A stretch of 64,000 nucleotides of DNA from Diacronema lutheri (lineage: Eukaryota; Haptophyta; Pavlovophyceae; Pavlovales; Pavlovaceae). The notes beneath the pieces were generated by a model. The model had not been told where the DNA came from and did not search any database. It saw only the letters and a list, made by a program, of their open reading frames with translations. The position numbers were made by a program, and so were the translations under genes. How positions within the stretch are numbered: position 1 is the first letter of the stretch; every line of letters starts with the position of its first letter. The stretch spans positions 248,001 to 312,000 of the forward strand of contig JAGTXO010000041.1 in the NCBI GenBank assembly GCA_019448385.1, given 5' to 3'. Shown here one piece after another: positions 40,810 through 54,625 of this stretch.

Positions 40810-43608
40810 AACGGCAACGGCGACGGCGACGGCGACGGCACCGGCTTTGTGCGCCCGCTTGGTGCCGATGGCGGCGCGGGCGGTGCGGGCATCGGCGCAA
40901 TGGCGGCGGCGATCGCCGAGGCGCACGCCGCAGCGGCGGCGGCGCGCGCGCCGCGGGCGGCGGCGGCGGGCGCGTCGGCGCTTGCGGCCGAGATTGCCGC
41001 GCGGCCGCTTTCGCGCTCGCTCGCCGCGCTGGGCGGCGCGCAGCGCGGCGAGGCGCGCGCGGCGCGCGCGCTGCTCGCGTCGGCGAGCGGCGCGGCGGAG
41101 CGCGCGCGCGCCTCGCAGCTGCACATGCACGCGGCCAACTGTTGGGTGCACCGCAGCGGCTTTCCCGGCCACCTCGGCTACGCGCGCCTCGAGCTGATTG
41201 AGCTCGGCCGTCACCATGCGCTCAAGGCGTGGGTGCGCGGCGCCGCGCGCGAGCGGTGGCAGCGCGAGGAGCTGCGCGCGGCGCTCGCCGCGTGGTGGCG
41301 CGTGCGGCCGCGCGCGGCGGTCGGCGCGCTGCGCGAGCACGCGGCGTGGCGGCGCGGCGTGACGGCGACGACGAGCGCGCTCGAGCGCAGGGCTGCGGCC
41401 GCCTCGCGCGCGCTCAGCCGCCGGCTGACGCTGCGGCGTGCGCTCGTCGTCGCGGCCGCGGGGCCCGCGCGCGCGCGCGCGCTTCGCCGCGCGGCGCTCG
41501 CGTGCGCGCGCCGGCACGGCTGCGCGCGCGCGCTCGGCGTGCTGCGCGCGCGCGTGGAGGCGGTGCGTGCCGATGCCGTTCGCGCGCGCGTCGGCGCGGC
41601 GCACGCGCTTCGCGCCGGCGCGCTCCGCCGCTGGCGTGGCGCGAGCGCGCGCGCGCCGGCCGCGCTCGACGTGCGCGCGACCGGCCGCGCGTGCGCGCGC
41701 GCGCTGCGGCGGCTGCGGCGGCATGCGCGCGCGGGCGTGGCGGCGGCGCACGCGGCGGCGCGCGCGCGCGCCGCCGCCGCCGCCGCCGTGCTCGACGCTC
41801 TGCGGTCGCGCGCGCGTGCGCGCGCGGCCGACGTGGCCGGCGCGGCCGGCGCGGCCGCGCGCGCGTGCGGCGCGGCAGTGCGCGCGCTCGCGCTTGGCCG
41901 CGCGGCCGCGCGCGCGCGCGTCCGCGCAGTGCGGCACGCGCGCGGCGTGGCGCGCGCGCGCGCGCAGCGTGCGTGGCGCGCGTCCGCGGCGTTGTGGGAG
42001 GCGAGCGTGCGGCGCGCGGCGGGCGTCGAGCGGTGCGCAATCCGCCTCGCCGCCGCGCGCTGCCTCGCGCGCGGCGCGCGGCGCGCGGTGGTGGGCGCGG
42101 CGGAGCGCGCACTGCGCGCGCGCGGCGACGTGTTCCGCCGGTGCGCCACGCTGCGCGCGCTTCGCCGCGCGTGCCGCGCCGCGCGCGAGCGCGCGCTCGC
42201 GCGGCCGGCGCTCGCGGCGACGGCGGCGGCGGCGCGCCACCCCGCCGACGGCCGCGCGCGGCTCCTGCGCGCGGCCGCGTCGGCAGCGGGCGCGCGCCGG
42301 CTGGCCGGGCTGCGCGCGTTCGCGCTCGGCGTGCCCGCCGGCCGGCTGCGCGGCGCGCTGCGCGCACGCTCCGACGGCGTGCGCCGCCGGCTCGCGCTGC
42401 GCGCGTGGGCGCGCGCGCTGCCGCTCGTCGTGCACGCGGCGGCGCTGCGCGAGCGCGCGCTCCGCTGCCGCTGCCGGATCGCGCTCCTCCGCCTCGACCG
42501 CGCGCGCGAGCCCGCGGCGGCGGCGTCGTGGCGCGACGCGCAGCTACGCGCCGACGCCGCCGGCCACGAGGCCCGCCGCGCCGACGCGGCGCGTTTCCGC
42601 GCGCTCCGCCGGTGGGTCCGCTTCCGCCGGCGCGCGCGCGCGTCGCTGCGCGCGGCGCTCGAGTCGCTCGCGTGGACGATGCCGCCGCCGCCCGCGCTCG
42701 CGCAGCTCATCGCCGCCGAGCCGCCCGCGCGGCTCGGCACGTCTGGCCGCGAGACGCTCGCGCTGCGCTCCCTCGTCCTCTCGCTCCATCGGCTGCTCGC
42801 GCGCGGCGGCGCGGCGGCAGACGCGGCCGGCGCGTTCGCGACCCTCGCCGCGGCCGCGGCCGCGCCGGGCGGGCGCGCGGACGGCGGCGTCGGCGTCGGC
42901 GGCGGCGCCGACCGGCCGTTCGCGCACGGCGACTGGCGGCGAGCGCCCGCGGCGGGCGGGAGCGACGCGGGCTGGCGCGAGGATGACGATGGCGACGATG
43001 GCGGCGGCGGCTTTGCGCTCGCGCAGCTCGTCGACGGCTCGGTCGTCTCCGCCTCGTCGGCGTACGGCGGCTCTGTCGGCGGCGTTGCGCTCGCGCAGCC
43101 GCGCGGCACGTACGCGCGCGAGCTGTCGGGCGCGCTGCGCCGCGCGCTCGAGCGTGAGGCGGCGCAGCAGCGCGCGGCGAGCCGCGCGCGCGCGCGCGCG
43201 GACGAGACGCAGCGCGGCTCGCGCGCGCGCTCGGCGCTCTGGGGCGGCGCGGGCGCGGGCGCGCAGCCGCAGGGCGCGACGGCGGCTGCGGCCGCCACCG
43301 CCGCGCGTGCGTACGGCGTGCCGCCGCCCGTCCCAGCCGCCTACCTGTGCGTGGGCGCGGGCGCGGGCGCGCGCGCGCGCGCGGGAGCGCGCGCGCGCGG
43401 CGGCGGTGGCGTGTCGAGCGACGACGCCGGTGGCGGCGGCGGCGGCGGCGCGGGCGGCGAGTCGTGGGCCATCGACCGGGCGGCGCACTGGCTGCGCGCG
43501 GCGCGCGAGGCGAGCGGCGGCGGCGACGCCGACGGGTCGCGGCGGGCCGAGGCGCTGCGTGCGCTGCCCGGCTGGGCGCACGAGCGCGCCACGCCGCACG
43601 CCGCGGCG

Positions 43609-43640
<32 letters not shown>

Positions 43641-44736
43641 GGCGAGCGCATTCCGCACCGCGTGCGCGGGCGGCGTCGGCGCGGCGGACGCGGCCGGTGC
43701 GCGCGCGCTGCTCGGCCGGCCGACGTCCGCGCCGCTCGGCTTCGGCTCGTCGGTCGCGCGCGGCGCGCTTCCCGTCGGGCTGACCGAGCGCGAGGGTGCG
43801 GGGCTCTTCGTGCCGTCGCTCGCCACGCCCGCGCCCGCCGGGAAGGTGGGCGCGCGCGCCGCGCCGCGCGCCGCGCCGCGCGCCGCGTCGGCGGGCGGCG
43901 GCGGCCGCCGTCGGCCAATCGCGCGCGCGCTGCTGTCGCCGCCGCGCGCCGAGCGGCGCGAGGGCGAGGCGACGGCGGCGGCAGCCGCGGCGGCGGCCGC
44001 GGCGGCGATTGCGCTCAGCGACGGCGTCGGCGGTGGGCGCGAGGCCAACGCGCGCGGCCGCCGGCTGAGCGGGCGCGCGGCGTCCGCCGGCCGCTCTCTC
44101 TGGCGCGCGCGGCGCGCCGGCGCGACGCCGCTCACCGCCGAGGCGATCGAGGCGCACGACGGCCTGAGCGCGCGCGGCGCGGCGTCCGCGTCCGCAGCGT
44201 CCGCCGACGCGCCCGCCGCCGACGCGCGCCGCGCGCGCGCCGACGACAACGACGTCGGCGCGCGCGGCACGGCCGCGTCGCCACGGCCGGCGAGCGCGGC
44301 TGGCAGCGGGCCCGGCGCATTCGTCGCGCGCTCGACCGCGCGCATCGACGAGCAGCACGTGCGGTATGGCGGCGCGCGCACGGACCGCTTCACCTACTCG
44401 TGCGCGACGGCGCGCGAGGCGCTCGCCGTCATGGCGGTCGAGCACCGCGCGCCGTCGCCGCCTGTGCACCTGCGCGCACCGTTTCCCGCGTGGCCCAAGC
44501 ACCTCGGCGCCGACCTCGACCTCAACGCCAGCCGTGGCGACGACGACGCGCGCGCGTCCGACTCGGAGCGCGCGCCATCGAACGCGTGGCCGCGCCGGCG
44601 CGGCGCGGCCGCCGCCGGCGGCGGCGGCGGCCCAGCGGCGCGCGACCGCTTCGCGCGGCCGGCGGCGTACGCCAGCCCGGCGGCGCACCTCGCAGGCACC
44701 GACGGCTCAGATTCTGAGTCGAGTTACGCAGCGTGA
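37165..44736 (+). CDS. Giant IQ-motif protein with 19 octapeptide repeats and Arg/Ala helical region
   Basis: The first ATG (MATHRHCTLADLHASARYF) opens a single-exon frame of about 2,520 residues. The N-terminal 150 residues are helical and TPR-like. IQ calmodulin-binding motifs occur at about 510-535 (AATRLQAVVRGARARAG) and 615-665 (VTAIQARVRGMQARAL; ARALQAVARGRRVRAQL). A compact region (about 878-960, YTLYGSSELT, GATLLFAHSV, CWVRSASDQG) may be a small folded domain. Residues 1,044-1,195 are 19 tandem QPP(H/Y/L)CSAA repeats. Residues about 1,345-1,830 are Arg/Ala-rich helices with ALRRW-type spacing, like centrin-binding Sfi1 repeats. The last 700 residues are disordered. Likely a centrosomal, basal body or cytoskeletal scaffold. 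Its divergent pairing with DRC5 supports a flagellar role, but I recognise no ortholog. Confidence 0.6.
40294..40749 (+). repeat. 24-bp coding minisatellite, 19 copies (QPPHCSAA)
   Basis: Nineteen head-to-tail 24-bp units (cagccgccgcactgctcggc plus tgct) encode QPP-H/Y/L-CSAA. Units differ by one or two bases, mainly in the fifth codon (cac, tac, ctc). The unit length is a multiple of three and the array carries no stop in any of six frames, so it gives long false frames on both strands. Confidence 0.95.
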
Positions 44737-44851
44737 GTGGCGGGGGCTGTGTTTGAGTCGAGGCCTCGGTTGAGCCCGCAACCGGCAACAAGCCTTCACT
44801 TGTGGCATTGTCCGTGTCTGTTGTCAGTGACAATGAGCATTGAGCTGTACA

Positions 44852-45193
44852 GGGGGGGGGGTGGGGGGGGGGGGGGGGGGCAGGCAGGCAGGCGCGCAGC
44901 TCAAGCTGCACGCCACGCGCGGCGGGCCGGCGCGTGCGCGTGCCGTCACGCGCCAGCCGTGCATCTCGTGCCGTGCATCTCGTGCCGTGCATCTCGTGCC
45001 GTCCATCTCGTGCCGTCCATCTCGTGCCGTCCATCTCGTGCCGTCCATCTCGTGCCGTCCATCTCGTGCCGTCCATCTCGTGCCGTCCATCTCGTGCCGT
45101 CCATCTCGTGCCGTCCATCTCGTGCCGTCCATCTCGTGCCGTCCATCTCGTGCCGTCCATCTCGTGCCGTCCATCTCGTGCCGTCCATCTCGT
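44852..45193. repeat. Poly-G run and 14-bp minisatellite downstream of the helicase stop codon
   Basis: The 456-bp gap between the convergent genes ending at 44736 and 45193 holds no gene. A G run (44852-44880, one T inside) is followed from about 44960 by some 16 copies of a 14-bp unit, catctcgtgccgtc (the first few end in g). The array runs up to the TGA of the helicase gene on the minus strand, whose last codons (GAG ATG GAC GGC) match the unit core. Confidence 0.92.
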
Positions 45194-47869
45194 CAGCGGA
45201 AGCCGTCCATCTCCTCGGGCGAGTAGTCGTAGAGCGGAGAGACGAGAGGCGGGAGCAGCCAGCCGTTGGCGCCGAGTCGGATGCTCTCGGCCGCGCGCTC
45301 TGCGTCGATGGCGCTGCTCGCGTCGCCGCCCGCCTTGATCGCCTCGAGGGCCGCGCCGATCGCCGCGGCGGCCTGCGCGCGATCCGCGTCCGAGGCGGGC
45401 GCGCGCTGCTTTGCGAGGAGGCGGAGGAGCGCGCCCTGCACGGCGGCCGCGCTCTGCCCGTTGGCGCTGGGCGGTGGCGTGGCATGCTCCGTGGCGTGCT
45501 GCAGCTGCGTCATGGGCAATGGCCCGTCGACTGGCGCTGCGCTCGGGTCACCGACGGCCTGCGACAGCTGCAGCCGAAGCGCGTTGACCTCGTCGATGTC
45601 GGCGCTGAGGAGCTGCGGCGGGGGACGCGCGACGGGTTGGCATGGCGCGCGGGTGGCGAGGTCGGCGCGCGGCGCAGGCGAGGGGCCGTGGGCTGGGCGG
45701 TGGGCTGGGCGGTGGGCAGGGCCGTGGGCAGGGCGGTGGGCTGGGCGGTGGGCTGGGCCGTAGGCAGGGCGGTGGGCAAGTCCGGTGGGCTCGAGTCCGG
45801 TGGGCTCGAGCCCGGTGGGCACGAGTCCGCGCCGGGCCCAGCGCGCGCGCACGCGCGCGCAAGTGTCAAACGCGACGGGTGGGGGCGCGCCGCGCGCCGT
45901 CGCGCGCTTACAGCATGCGGCAGCTCGATGCCAAGAGAATCGTCGGCTGAGCCGAGCCACGCGCCGACGACGCGGGAGCGCGCCTTATTTGGAATCAGCA
46001 GCACGCGTCGGCAGAGGCCCAGCCTGCGGCGCGCGTCCAAGCGGGGCGCCGCCGCGCAATGGCCGGCGGGGCGGGGCGGGGCGGGGCGGGGGCGGGGGGG
46101 GGGGGGGGGGGGGGGGGGGCGGACGGCGGGTTCAGCCGCGCGCGCACATCGCGCGCTCTTGGCGTGCGCAGGGCGGAGGCGAGGCGGGGGCGCGGCCATC
46201 GCTGCGAGGCGGGGGCGCGGCCATCGCTGCGAGGCGGGGGCGCGGCCAACGCTGCGAGGCGGGGGCGCGGCCAACGCTGCGAGGGGGGGGGCGCGGCCAT
46301 CGCTGCGAGGCGGGGGCGCGGCCATCGCTGCGAGGCGGGGGCGCGGCTGCGCGCGTGCAGTGCGCGCGCGCAGCGATAGGAGGAGGAGGGGGGGGGGGAG
46401 GGGGAGAGAACGAATGGGGGAGGGGTCGACTGCGCGCGCACAGCAGGATGTGCGCGAGGCCGAAAGGGCTGGCGGGCAGCAACGTCGGCCAGTGCGCGAC
46501 GTGCAACCGTCGCGCATAGCCCGCTGCCGACCACGACGCCGCGAGCAAGAAACGGCTGCGCTCGCACGCGCTCGCCGACAGCGCGTCGGTGGCGGCGCGC
46601 AGCGGCGGCGGCGGGTCGGCGAGCGCGCAGCCGCCCGACTGCCAAAAGGGCTCGGCCGAGTGGCCCACGCCGGCGGCGCACGCGGCGGCGACGGCCTGGC
46701 GCTGGAAGCGGAGATGCGGCGCGTAGCGCGGCTCGGCGAGCTCAAGCCAGTGCGCGCAGGGCTCAGCCGCGCAGCCGTTGGTCGCATCAGCCCCGCTGAC
46801 CGTTGCGCCGAGCGGCACGTCGACGCCCACGCCGCGTCCGCCGCCGCGCGCGCCGCCGCGCGCGCCCGGCGCGGGCTGCCCGAGGGGCTGCGGACGCACG
46901 CCCGGCGGCAGAAGCGGCAGCGACCCTTTGAGGCCGCACATGCGCAGTGCGAGCTGCGCGCCCTGCTGCGTCGCGAAGCGCACGGTGACGCGACCAACGG
47001 TGCGCGGGCAATCCGGACTGTCCGGCCGCTCCGCGGTGGCTGCGCCAGCCTGGCCGCCATCCGCTGCGCCGCCGTCCGCTCCGCCCGCCTCAGCCGCGTC
47101 GCCCTGAGCGTGGCGCAGCGCGATCTCGACAGAGAGCGTCGGGCCGCACGGCGCGAGCGTTGAGCTCACTGTCGCTGCCGTCAAAAGCTCGCGCACCAGC
47201 AGTTGCCCCTCGCCCTCGCCATCGCCGTCGCCGTCGCCGTCGCCCGCGGCGGGCGCGGCGCTGCCCGCAGACGGAGCGCCGCCGCCATTGCCCGCATCCG
47301 CCGACGGCGACGGCGCCGGCCAGCGCACGGCGAAGGTGACGATGCCGAACGCGGCGCGCGCGTGCGCGAGCGCACGCACCGCGTCGGCGGGCGCCGGCGC
47401 GGCGGGCGGCTCGCCGGCGGCCGGCGTGCGCGCGCCAGGCGCAGCCGGCGGCGGGCGCGCGTACGCCGCGGCGGTGGCGACGGCGAGCTGCGGCGCGAAG
47501 CCGACGACGAGCAGCGCGAGCAGCGCGAGCGGCGGCGGGCGCGCGCCGGGCGGCGTGGCGGGCGGCGCGGGCGGCGGGAGGCGCAATGCGTGCCGCTGCG
47601 CCGCAAGGCGTTGCGCGAGCTCGCGCGCGAGGCAGTCGAGCTCGACGAGGCGCTTGTACGAGATGTGCACCGTCTTGCAGTAGCGCGCGGCTGCGGGCGG
47701 CCCTTCGCTCTGCAGCAGTCGGCTCCACTCGGCGTGCACGGCCAGCACGGCGAGGGGCTCGGAACTGCCGCTCGTCGCGAAGAGCTCAAGGCGACGGCGG
47801 TACGCGAGCACGTCGGCGGCGGCGAATTGCCACTCGCCGAGCGCGCACTCGCAAAAGCCGCCAGGCACG

Positions 47870-47900
<31 letters not shown>

Positions 47901-50367
47901 CCGCCGCTCGGTCGTGCGGCTGGGGCTGGAGCTGGGGCTGGGCAGGCGGCGGCTTGTCCCTGAACGGGAGGACGAACGGGTCGGGCAAGGAGAGGGCAGC
48001 GGCGAGGAGGGCGCCCTGCCTGCCAAGGCCAAGCGCGTCACCGAGCACGCACAATCGGCCCATCTGCGCCGAGCAGGGCAGCGCGGCGACAAGCGCGCCG
48101 AGCGGCGTGACTGCGCGCCCGCCCGCGCTGAGCGCGCCGAGGCCGACGAGCTCGGCGGTGGCGGCGGTGAGCGCCGCCACGTCGGGCGGCTGCAGCGCCT
48201 CCGCGAGCAGGCACCCCGCGGAAGAGGCGGGTTCAATCAGCTTCGCCTTCAGCACGAGTGAGGCGAGAGAAATGCGCTGCATCTCGGGCACAGTGAAGAG
48301 AGGCAGGCGGCCATCGCTCCAGCCCGCGTTCCCGCCGTCCGCCGCCGCGCCGTCCGCCGCAACGCGAGTCTCGCCCTCGTCGCGCGGTGCGGGCATGAGC
48401 GCGGCGCTGAAGAGGCGAAGGCAAAGGCCAGGCCCAACGCGGCCGCACCTGCCCGCCCGCTGCCGCGCCGACGCGACGGACGCGCGCTGCAGCAGGAGCG
48501 ACTCCATATTGGCGCGCGCGTCGAGGAAGGGCAACTTCTCGAGGCCCAGGTCGAGCACATACGCCACGTCAGGCACCGTCAACGACGACTCGCCCACGTT
48601 GGTCGCGAGGATCACCTTGCGGCTGCCCGCCGTGGCGGGCGCGAGGGCAAGGTCCTGCTCGGCGGGCTCGAGGAGCGCGTGCAGCGGCAGCACGTGCAGC
48701 GGCGCGCGCGCAGCGGCGTCAGCTGCGCCACTCGGCGCGAATCGGCCGCTCGCTGCGCCGACGCCGCCGCCGCTCGCGCCGTCGGCGGGCGGCACGTCGG
48801 CGGGCGGCACGTGCGCGCGCTCCGGCTGAGCGGCGAGCGGCGCGAGTGGCGGGGCGGCTGCGAGCGCGCGCATCAGCTCAGAGATCTCGGCAACGCCTGG
48901 CAAGAAGACGAGCGTGCTGCCAAACGGCGGCAGGCTACTTGCACGCACCGCAGTGACGTCGGCGGCGGGTGCATCGGCGGCGGGCGCGCCGCATCGCAGA
49001 GTCCGGGCGCCCCGGTCGTCGTCGGCGGCGGCGGCCGCCGCGGCCGCCGTCGAGCGCTGGCGCAGCTCGCGGCTCGCGGCCGCATCGCAGAGTCCGGGCA
49101 GGAGGAGGGGCAGCGAGCGGATGATCTGAGCGACCAGCGCCCACAGGGCGGGCTGAAGCCGGACAGAACGCGCGGGGGCGCCGGGCGGCGCGGGCACCGG
49201 CTGCGACGCCTTGAGCTCGCGCGCGATCGCGAGGCGCGCGTCCGCGGACAGCGCCCGCTCGCCGCCGCGCTCGGCCGCCGCGCGCGCATCGGCGAGCAGC
49301 ACGTCCTCGAGGTAGCAGACGGCGACCGGATGCAGCCCGCCGCCCACGCTCAGCCGCGGCACGTGCAGCCGCGGCCGCTCGACGCGGACGGCGAGGCCCG
49401 TGACTGCATCGATCGCGCTGAGCGGCGGGGGCACGGCGAAATACTCGGCCAGCCGCGCAACGTCAATGGTGGCACTCATCACGACCACGCGCAAAGCCCG
49501 CGCGCCCGCACCGCGCTCATCGCCGCCGGTGCCCGCACCGCCGACGCTCACGCTGAGCGCGCCGGCGCCAACCGCGCGCACCGCACCGGCGGCATCGGCA
49601 CCATCGCCGCCGCCATCGCCGTCGCCATCGCCGCCGCCATCGCCGTCGCCATCGCCATCGCCGTCCGTGTGCGCGCGCCGCGGCCGCTGCGTGTGCTGCT
49701 CGTGCACGATCCTGCGGAGGAGGAGGAGGAGAAGGTCCATCTCGCACGAGCGCTCGTGCGCCTCGTCGACGACGATGTGCGTGTACGGCAGGCTCGACGC
49801 CGCCGACTCGGGCTCGGCCGCGCTCGCCGCGTCCGGCGCGCGCGCGCCGTCGACGGCGGCGCGCGCGCCGCCGCGCCGGCGCTCAAAGATGAGCATCTGG
49901 AGGAGGAGGCCGACCGTGAGGAAGGTGCAACGCGTCGCACCGCGTGTCACCACCTGCTCGCGCGAGACGGCGTAGCCAACCTCCTGCCCGAGCTGCTTGG
50001 CACGCTCGCGGCTGACGCGCTGTGCAAGCGTCTTGGTCGCGAGGCGGCGTGGCTGCGTGCACGCGATGCGCGCGGCGGGGTCGGCGTCGAGCAGGAACTG
50101 CGGCACCTGCGTCGACTTGCCACACCCCGTATCGCCCTCCACCACCACGACCGCGTGCGCGCTGACCGCGTCGACGATCGCGCGCCGGTGCTGCAGCACG
50201 GGAAGCTGCGGCGCGTCCTCCGCGCGCACGCGCTTCCACTGGCGGTGCGAGCTCCCCGCGGCGGGCGGCGGCGGCGCACGCTTGTGCGGAGGCCCACGCC
50301 CGCGCGCGTACCCGCCGCGAGCCGGCGCCGGCGCGCCGCGCCACGGGCCCCGTCCGCCGCGGTACAT
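45193..50367 (-). CDS. DEAH-box RNA helicase (TDRD9/YTHDC2/DHX-like)
   Basis: Three exons, 50367-46442, 46023-45912 and 45612-45193, join in phases 2 and 0 (donors GTGCGC, GTAAGC) to give 1,485 residues. The N terminus is Arg/Gly-rich (MYRGGRGPWRG), RNA-binding in style. RecA1: motif I GDTGCGKSTQ (about residue 80), TQPRRLA, motif II VVDEAHERS (about 205), MSATID. RecA2: LATNVGESSLTVPDV and QRAGRCGRVGPG (about 635). A winged-helix/HA2 segment (SLASLVLKAKLIEP, ALQPPDVAALTAATAELVGLGAL) and a C-terminal region follow. The short exons encode VLLIPNKARSRVVGAWLG and IDEVNALRLQLSQAVG. It should unwind or translocate on RNA in an ATP-dependent way; the precise subfamily is not settled. The introns hold a 25-bp and a 12-bp minisatellite. 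Confidence 0.85.
45676..45835. repeat. 12-bp and 15-bp tandem repeats in helicase intron 2
   Basis: Inside the 299-base intron (45613-45911) lie about eight variants of the 12-mer ggtgggctgggc, then three variants of a 15-mer, tccggtgggctcgag. The array is imperfect and non-coding by the splice model; in one frame it reads as Pro/Ala/His repeats, which I treat as spurious. Confidence 0.75.
46094..46352. repeat. 25-bp minisatellite and homopolymer run in helicase intron 1
   Basis: Intron 1 (46024-46441) contains a run of about 26 G on the + strand (46094-46119; C in the transcript, before the acceptor), then seven copies of the 25-bp unit that begins gaggcgggggcgcggccatc and ends gctgc at about 46180-46352. 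A second short G run lies near 46388. Copies differ at one to three sites. Confidence 0.85.
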
Positions 50368-50546
50368 CGCCGCGTGGGCGCCTCCCTCGAGCGTCGCAGA
50401 CCTATTTCAAAAGAGACGCGCATTCCGCACGCAGCATGGCACTCTTCATCGTCTTGCGGAAAAAAGAGGCCAATGACAGGGGCACCGCAGAAGTGCGTCC
50501 TCGCCGACGAACCATGTCTGCGCGCCGCGTTGCCCTCCATCGCCAC

Positions 50547-50614
50547 GCTGACCATGTCCACGATCGCGCGCGGGTGCTGCAGCACGGGCAGCTGCGGCGC
50601 GTCCCCCGCGCGCA
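50547..50614 (-). pseudogene. Duplicated fragment of the helicase 5' coding region
   Basis: About 68 bp here match 50161-50228, inside the helicase first exon, with roughly six differences. On the minus strand the copy reads GDAPQLPVLQHPRAIVDMVS, against EDAPQLPVLQHRRAIVDAVS in the gene. It lies in the 394-bp gap between the helicase start (50367) and CDC48 (50762) and has no helicase motif after it. The rest of the gap has no gene I can support; 50640-50690 is AT-richer and may serve as the CDC48 promoter. Confidence 0.75.
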
Positions 50615-50671
50615 GTGCGCACGCACGCAGCGAGCTGGCTTCCGCCGCTTTGGGCTTTTGGGTTTTTTTAA

Positions 50672-53447
<2,776 letters not shown>

Positions 53448-53651
53448 GCGCGCGCAACCCGCCCTGCAGACCCGGCCGGCCGCGCGGCCGCGCGAGGCGT
53501 GCGGCCGGGCGTGAGCGCGCGAGCGCACGAGCGCGCGAGCGCGCGCCGCCCGCGCTCGCTGCGCGCGGGCGCGCACGCCGGTAGCCGTATGTATCGGTGC
53601 GACACTGAAATGATGGGGTCTACTGTGAAATGATTACGCGAAGGACGTGAA

Positions 53652-54479
53652 ATGATGGCAGCATACACGACGTTGCGAGTCTCGCGCGCGCCCGACGAGC
53701 CGTCCGTCGCGCACGTTGAGCTGGCGCGCCCGTCCAAGCGCAACGCGATGAATCGTGACTTCTTTGACGAGCTGGCGGCCGCGTTCGCCGCGTTGGGCGC
53801 CGACGCGAGCACGCGCTGCATCGTGCTGTCGGCCGAGGGCCCAGCGTTCAGCGCGGGGCTCGACCTCGCCGAGCTGGCGCGGCACGAGCCGGGCGTTGAC
53901 GCGGCGCGCACGGCGCTCGGCCTGCGCGCGCGCGTCCTCGCGCTCCAGCGAGCGTTCGGTGCGCTCGAGCGCTGCCCCCAGCCCGTGCTCGCGCTTGCGC
54001 ACGGTGCGTGCATCGGAGGGGCGGTCGACCTGCTCTGCTGCGCCGACGTGCGGTGGTGCGCGGCCGACGCGCACTTTTGCGTCAAGGAGGTCGAACTTGG
54101 CCTGGCGGCGGACCTGGGCACGCTGCAGCGCCTACCCGGCCTCGTGGGCAGCCGCTCCCTCGCGTGCGAACTCGCCTACTCCGCGAGGCCGATGGGCGCC
54201 GCTGAGGCGGCTGCATGCGGGTTCGTCTCGCGCGTGCTGCCGACGCGCGCGCAGCTGCTCGACGCCGGGTTCGCGCTCGCCGCGCGCATCGCAGCGATGC
54301 CGCCCGTCGCGGTGGCGGGCAGCAAGCTGGCGCTCCTGTACAGCCGCGACCACCCGGCCGTGGCCGATGGCCTCGAGCAGGTCGCGACGTGGAATGGCGC
54401 CGCGCTTCAAACAGCCGACCTCTCAGAGGCGGCCGCCGCGCTGCGCGAGCGGCGAGCCGGGCGCTACGCGCGGCTTTGA
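53652..54479 (+). CDS. ECH1: Delta3,5-Delta2,4-dienoyl-CoA isomerase (ECH1-like)
   Basis: A 275-residue crotonase-fold protein in one exon. The N-terminal strand block (RPSKRNAMNRDFFDELA) leads to the oxyanion-hole region SAEGPAFSAGLDLAEL. The block ACIGGAVDLLCCADVRWC then CVKEVELGLAADLGTL keeps all three acids that define ECH1 (Asp in VDL, Glu in KEVE, Asp in AAD), setting it apart from plain enoyl-CoA hydratase. It isomerises 3,5-dienoyl-CoA to 2,4-dienoyl-CoA in beta-oxidation of unsaturated fatty acids with odd-numbered double bonds. The C terminus is RYARL; ARL is a plausible peroxisomal PTS1 signal, so the peroxisome is the likely site. No N-terminal presequence is seen. It is convergent with the GT25-like gene. 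Confidence 0.88.
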   Translation: MMAAYTTLRVSRAPDEPSVAHVELARPSKRNAMNRDFFDELAAAFAALGADASTRCIVLSAEGPAFSAGLDLAELARHEPGVDAARTALGLRARVLALQRAFGALERCPQPVLALAHGACIGGAVDLLCCADVRWCAADAHFCVKEVELGLAADLGTLQRLPGLVGSRSLACELAYSARPMGAAEAAACGFVSRVLPTRAQLLDAGFALAARIAAMPPVAVAGSKLALLYSRDHPAVADGLEQVATWNGAALQTADLSEAAAALRERRAGRYARL

Positions 54480-54625
54480 TGAGCGGCCTGGCGCCGAATG
54501 TCGGGTACGTGCGAGTGAAAAGTAGGGAAAGGACAAAAACAAAAAAACAAAAAACATTGCTCGCGTACACGCGCATCGCGGTGCGCGCGCGCCATGCGAC
54601 GAGCGGCCTGCTGGGCGACGAGCGG

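Noticed and set aside
40169-41201. Alternative frames through the octapeptide array (SRRTARLL and LLGCSAAA repeats)
   Set aside because: A 24-bp unit without stops is open in all six frames. Only the frame continuous with the IQ-motif protein has flanking coding sequence.
44522-45174. A protein made of MDGTRWTARDGRHE repeats
   Set aside because: It is the 14-bp minisatellite read in frame; there is no start context or conserved domain, and it overlaps the end of another gene.
45193-45960. A stand-alone 255-codon minus-strand gene
   Set aside because: Its last 140 codons are the third exon of the DEAH helicase (phase 0 through GTAAGC and CCGCAG); the upstream part is an intron full of 12-bp repeats.
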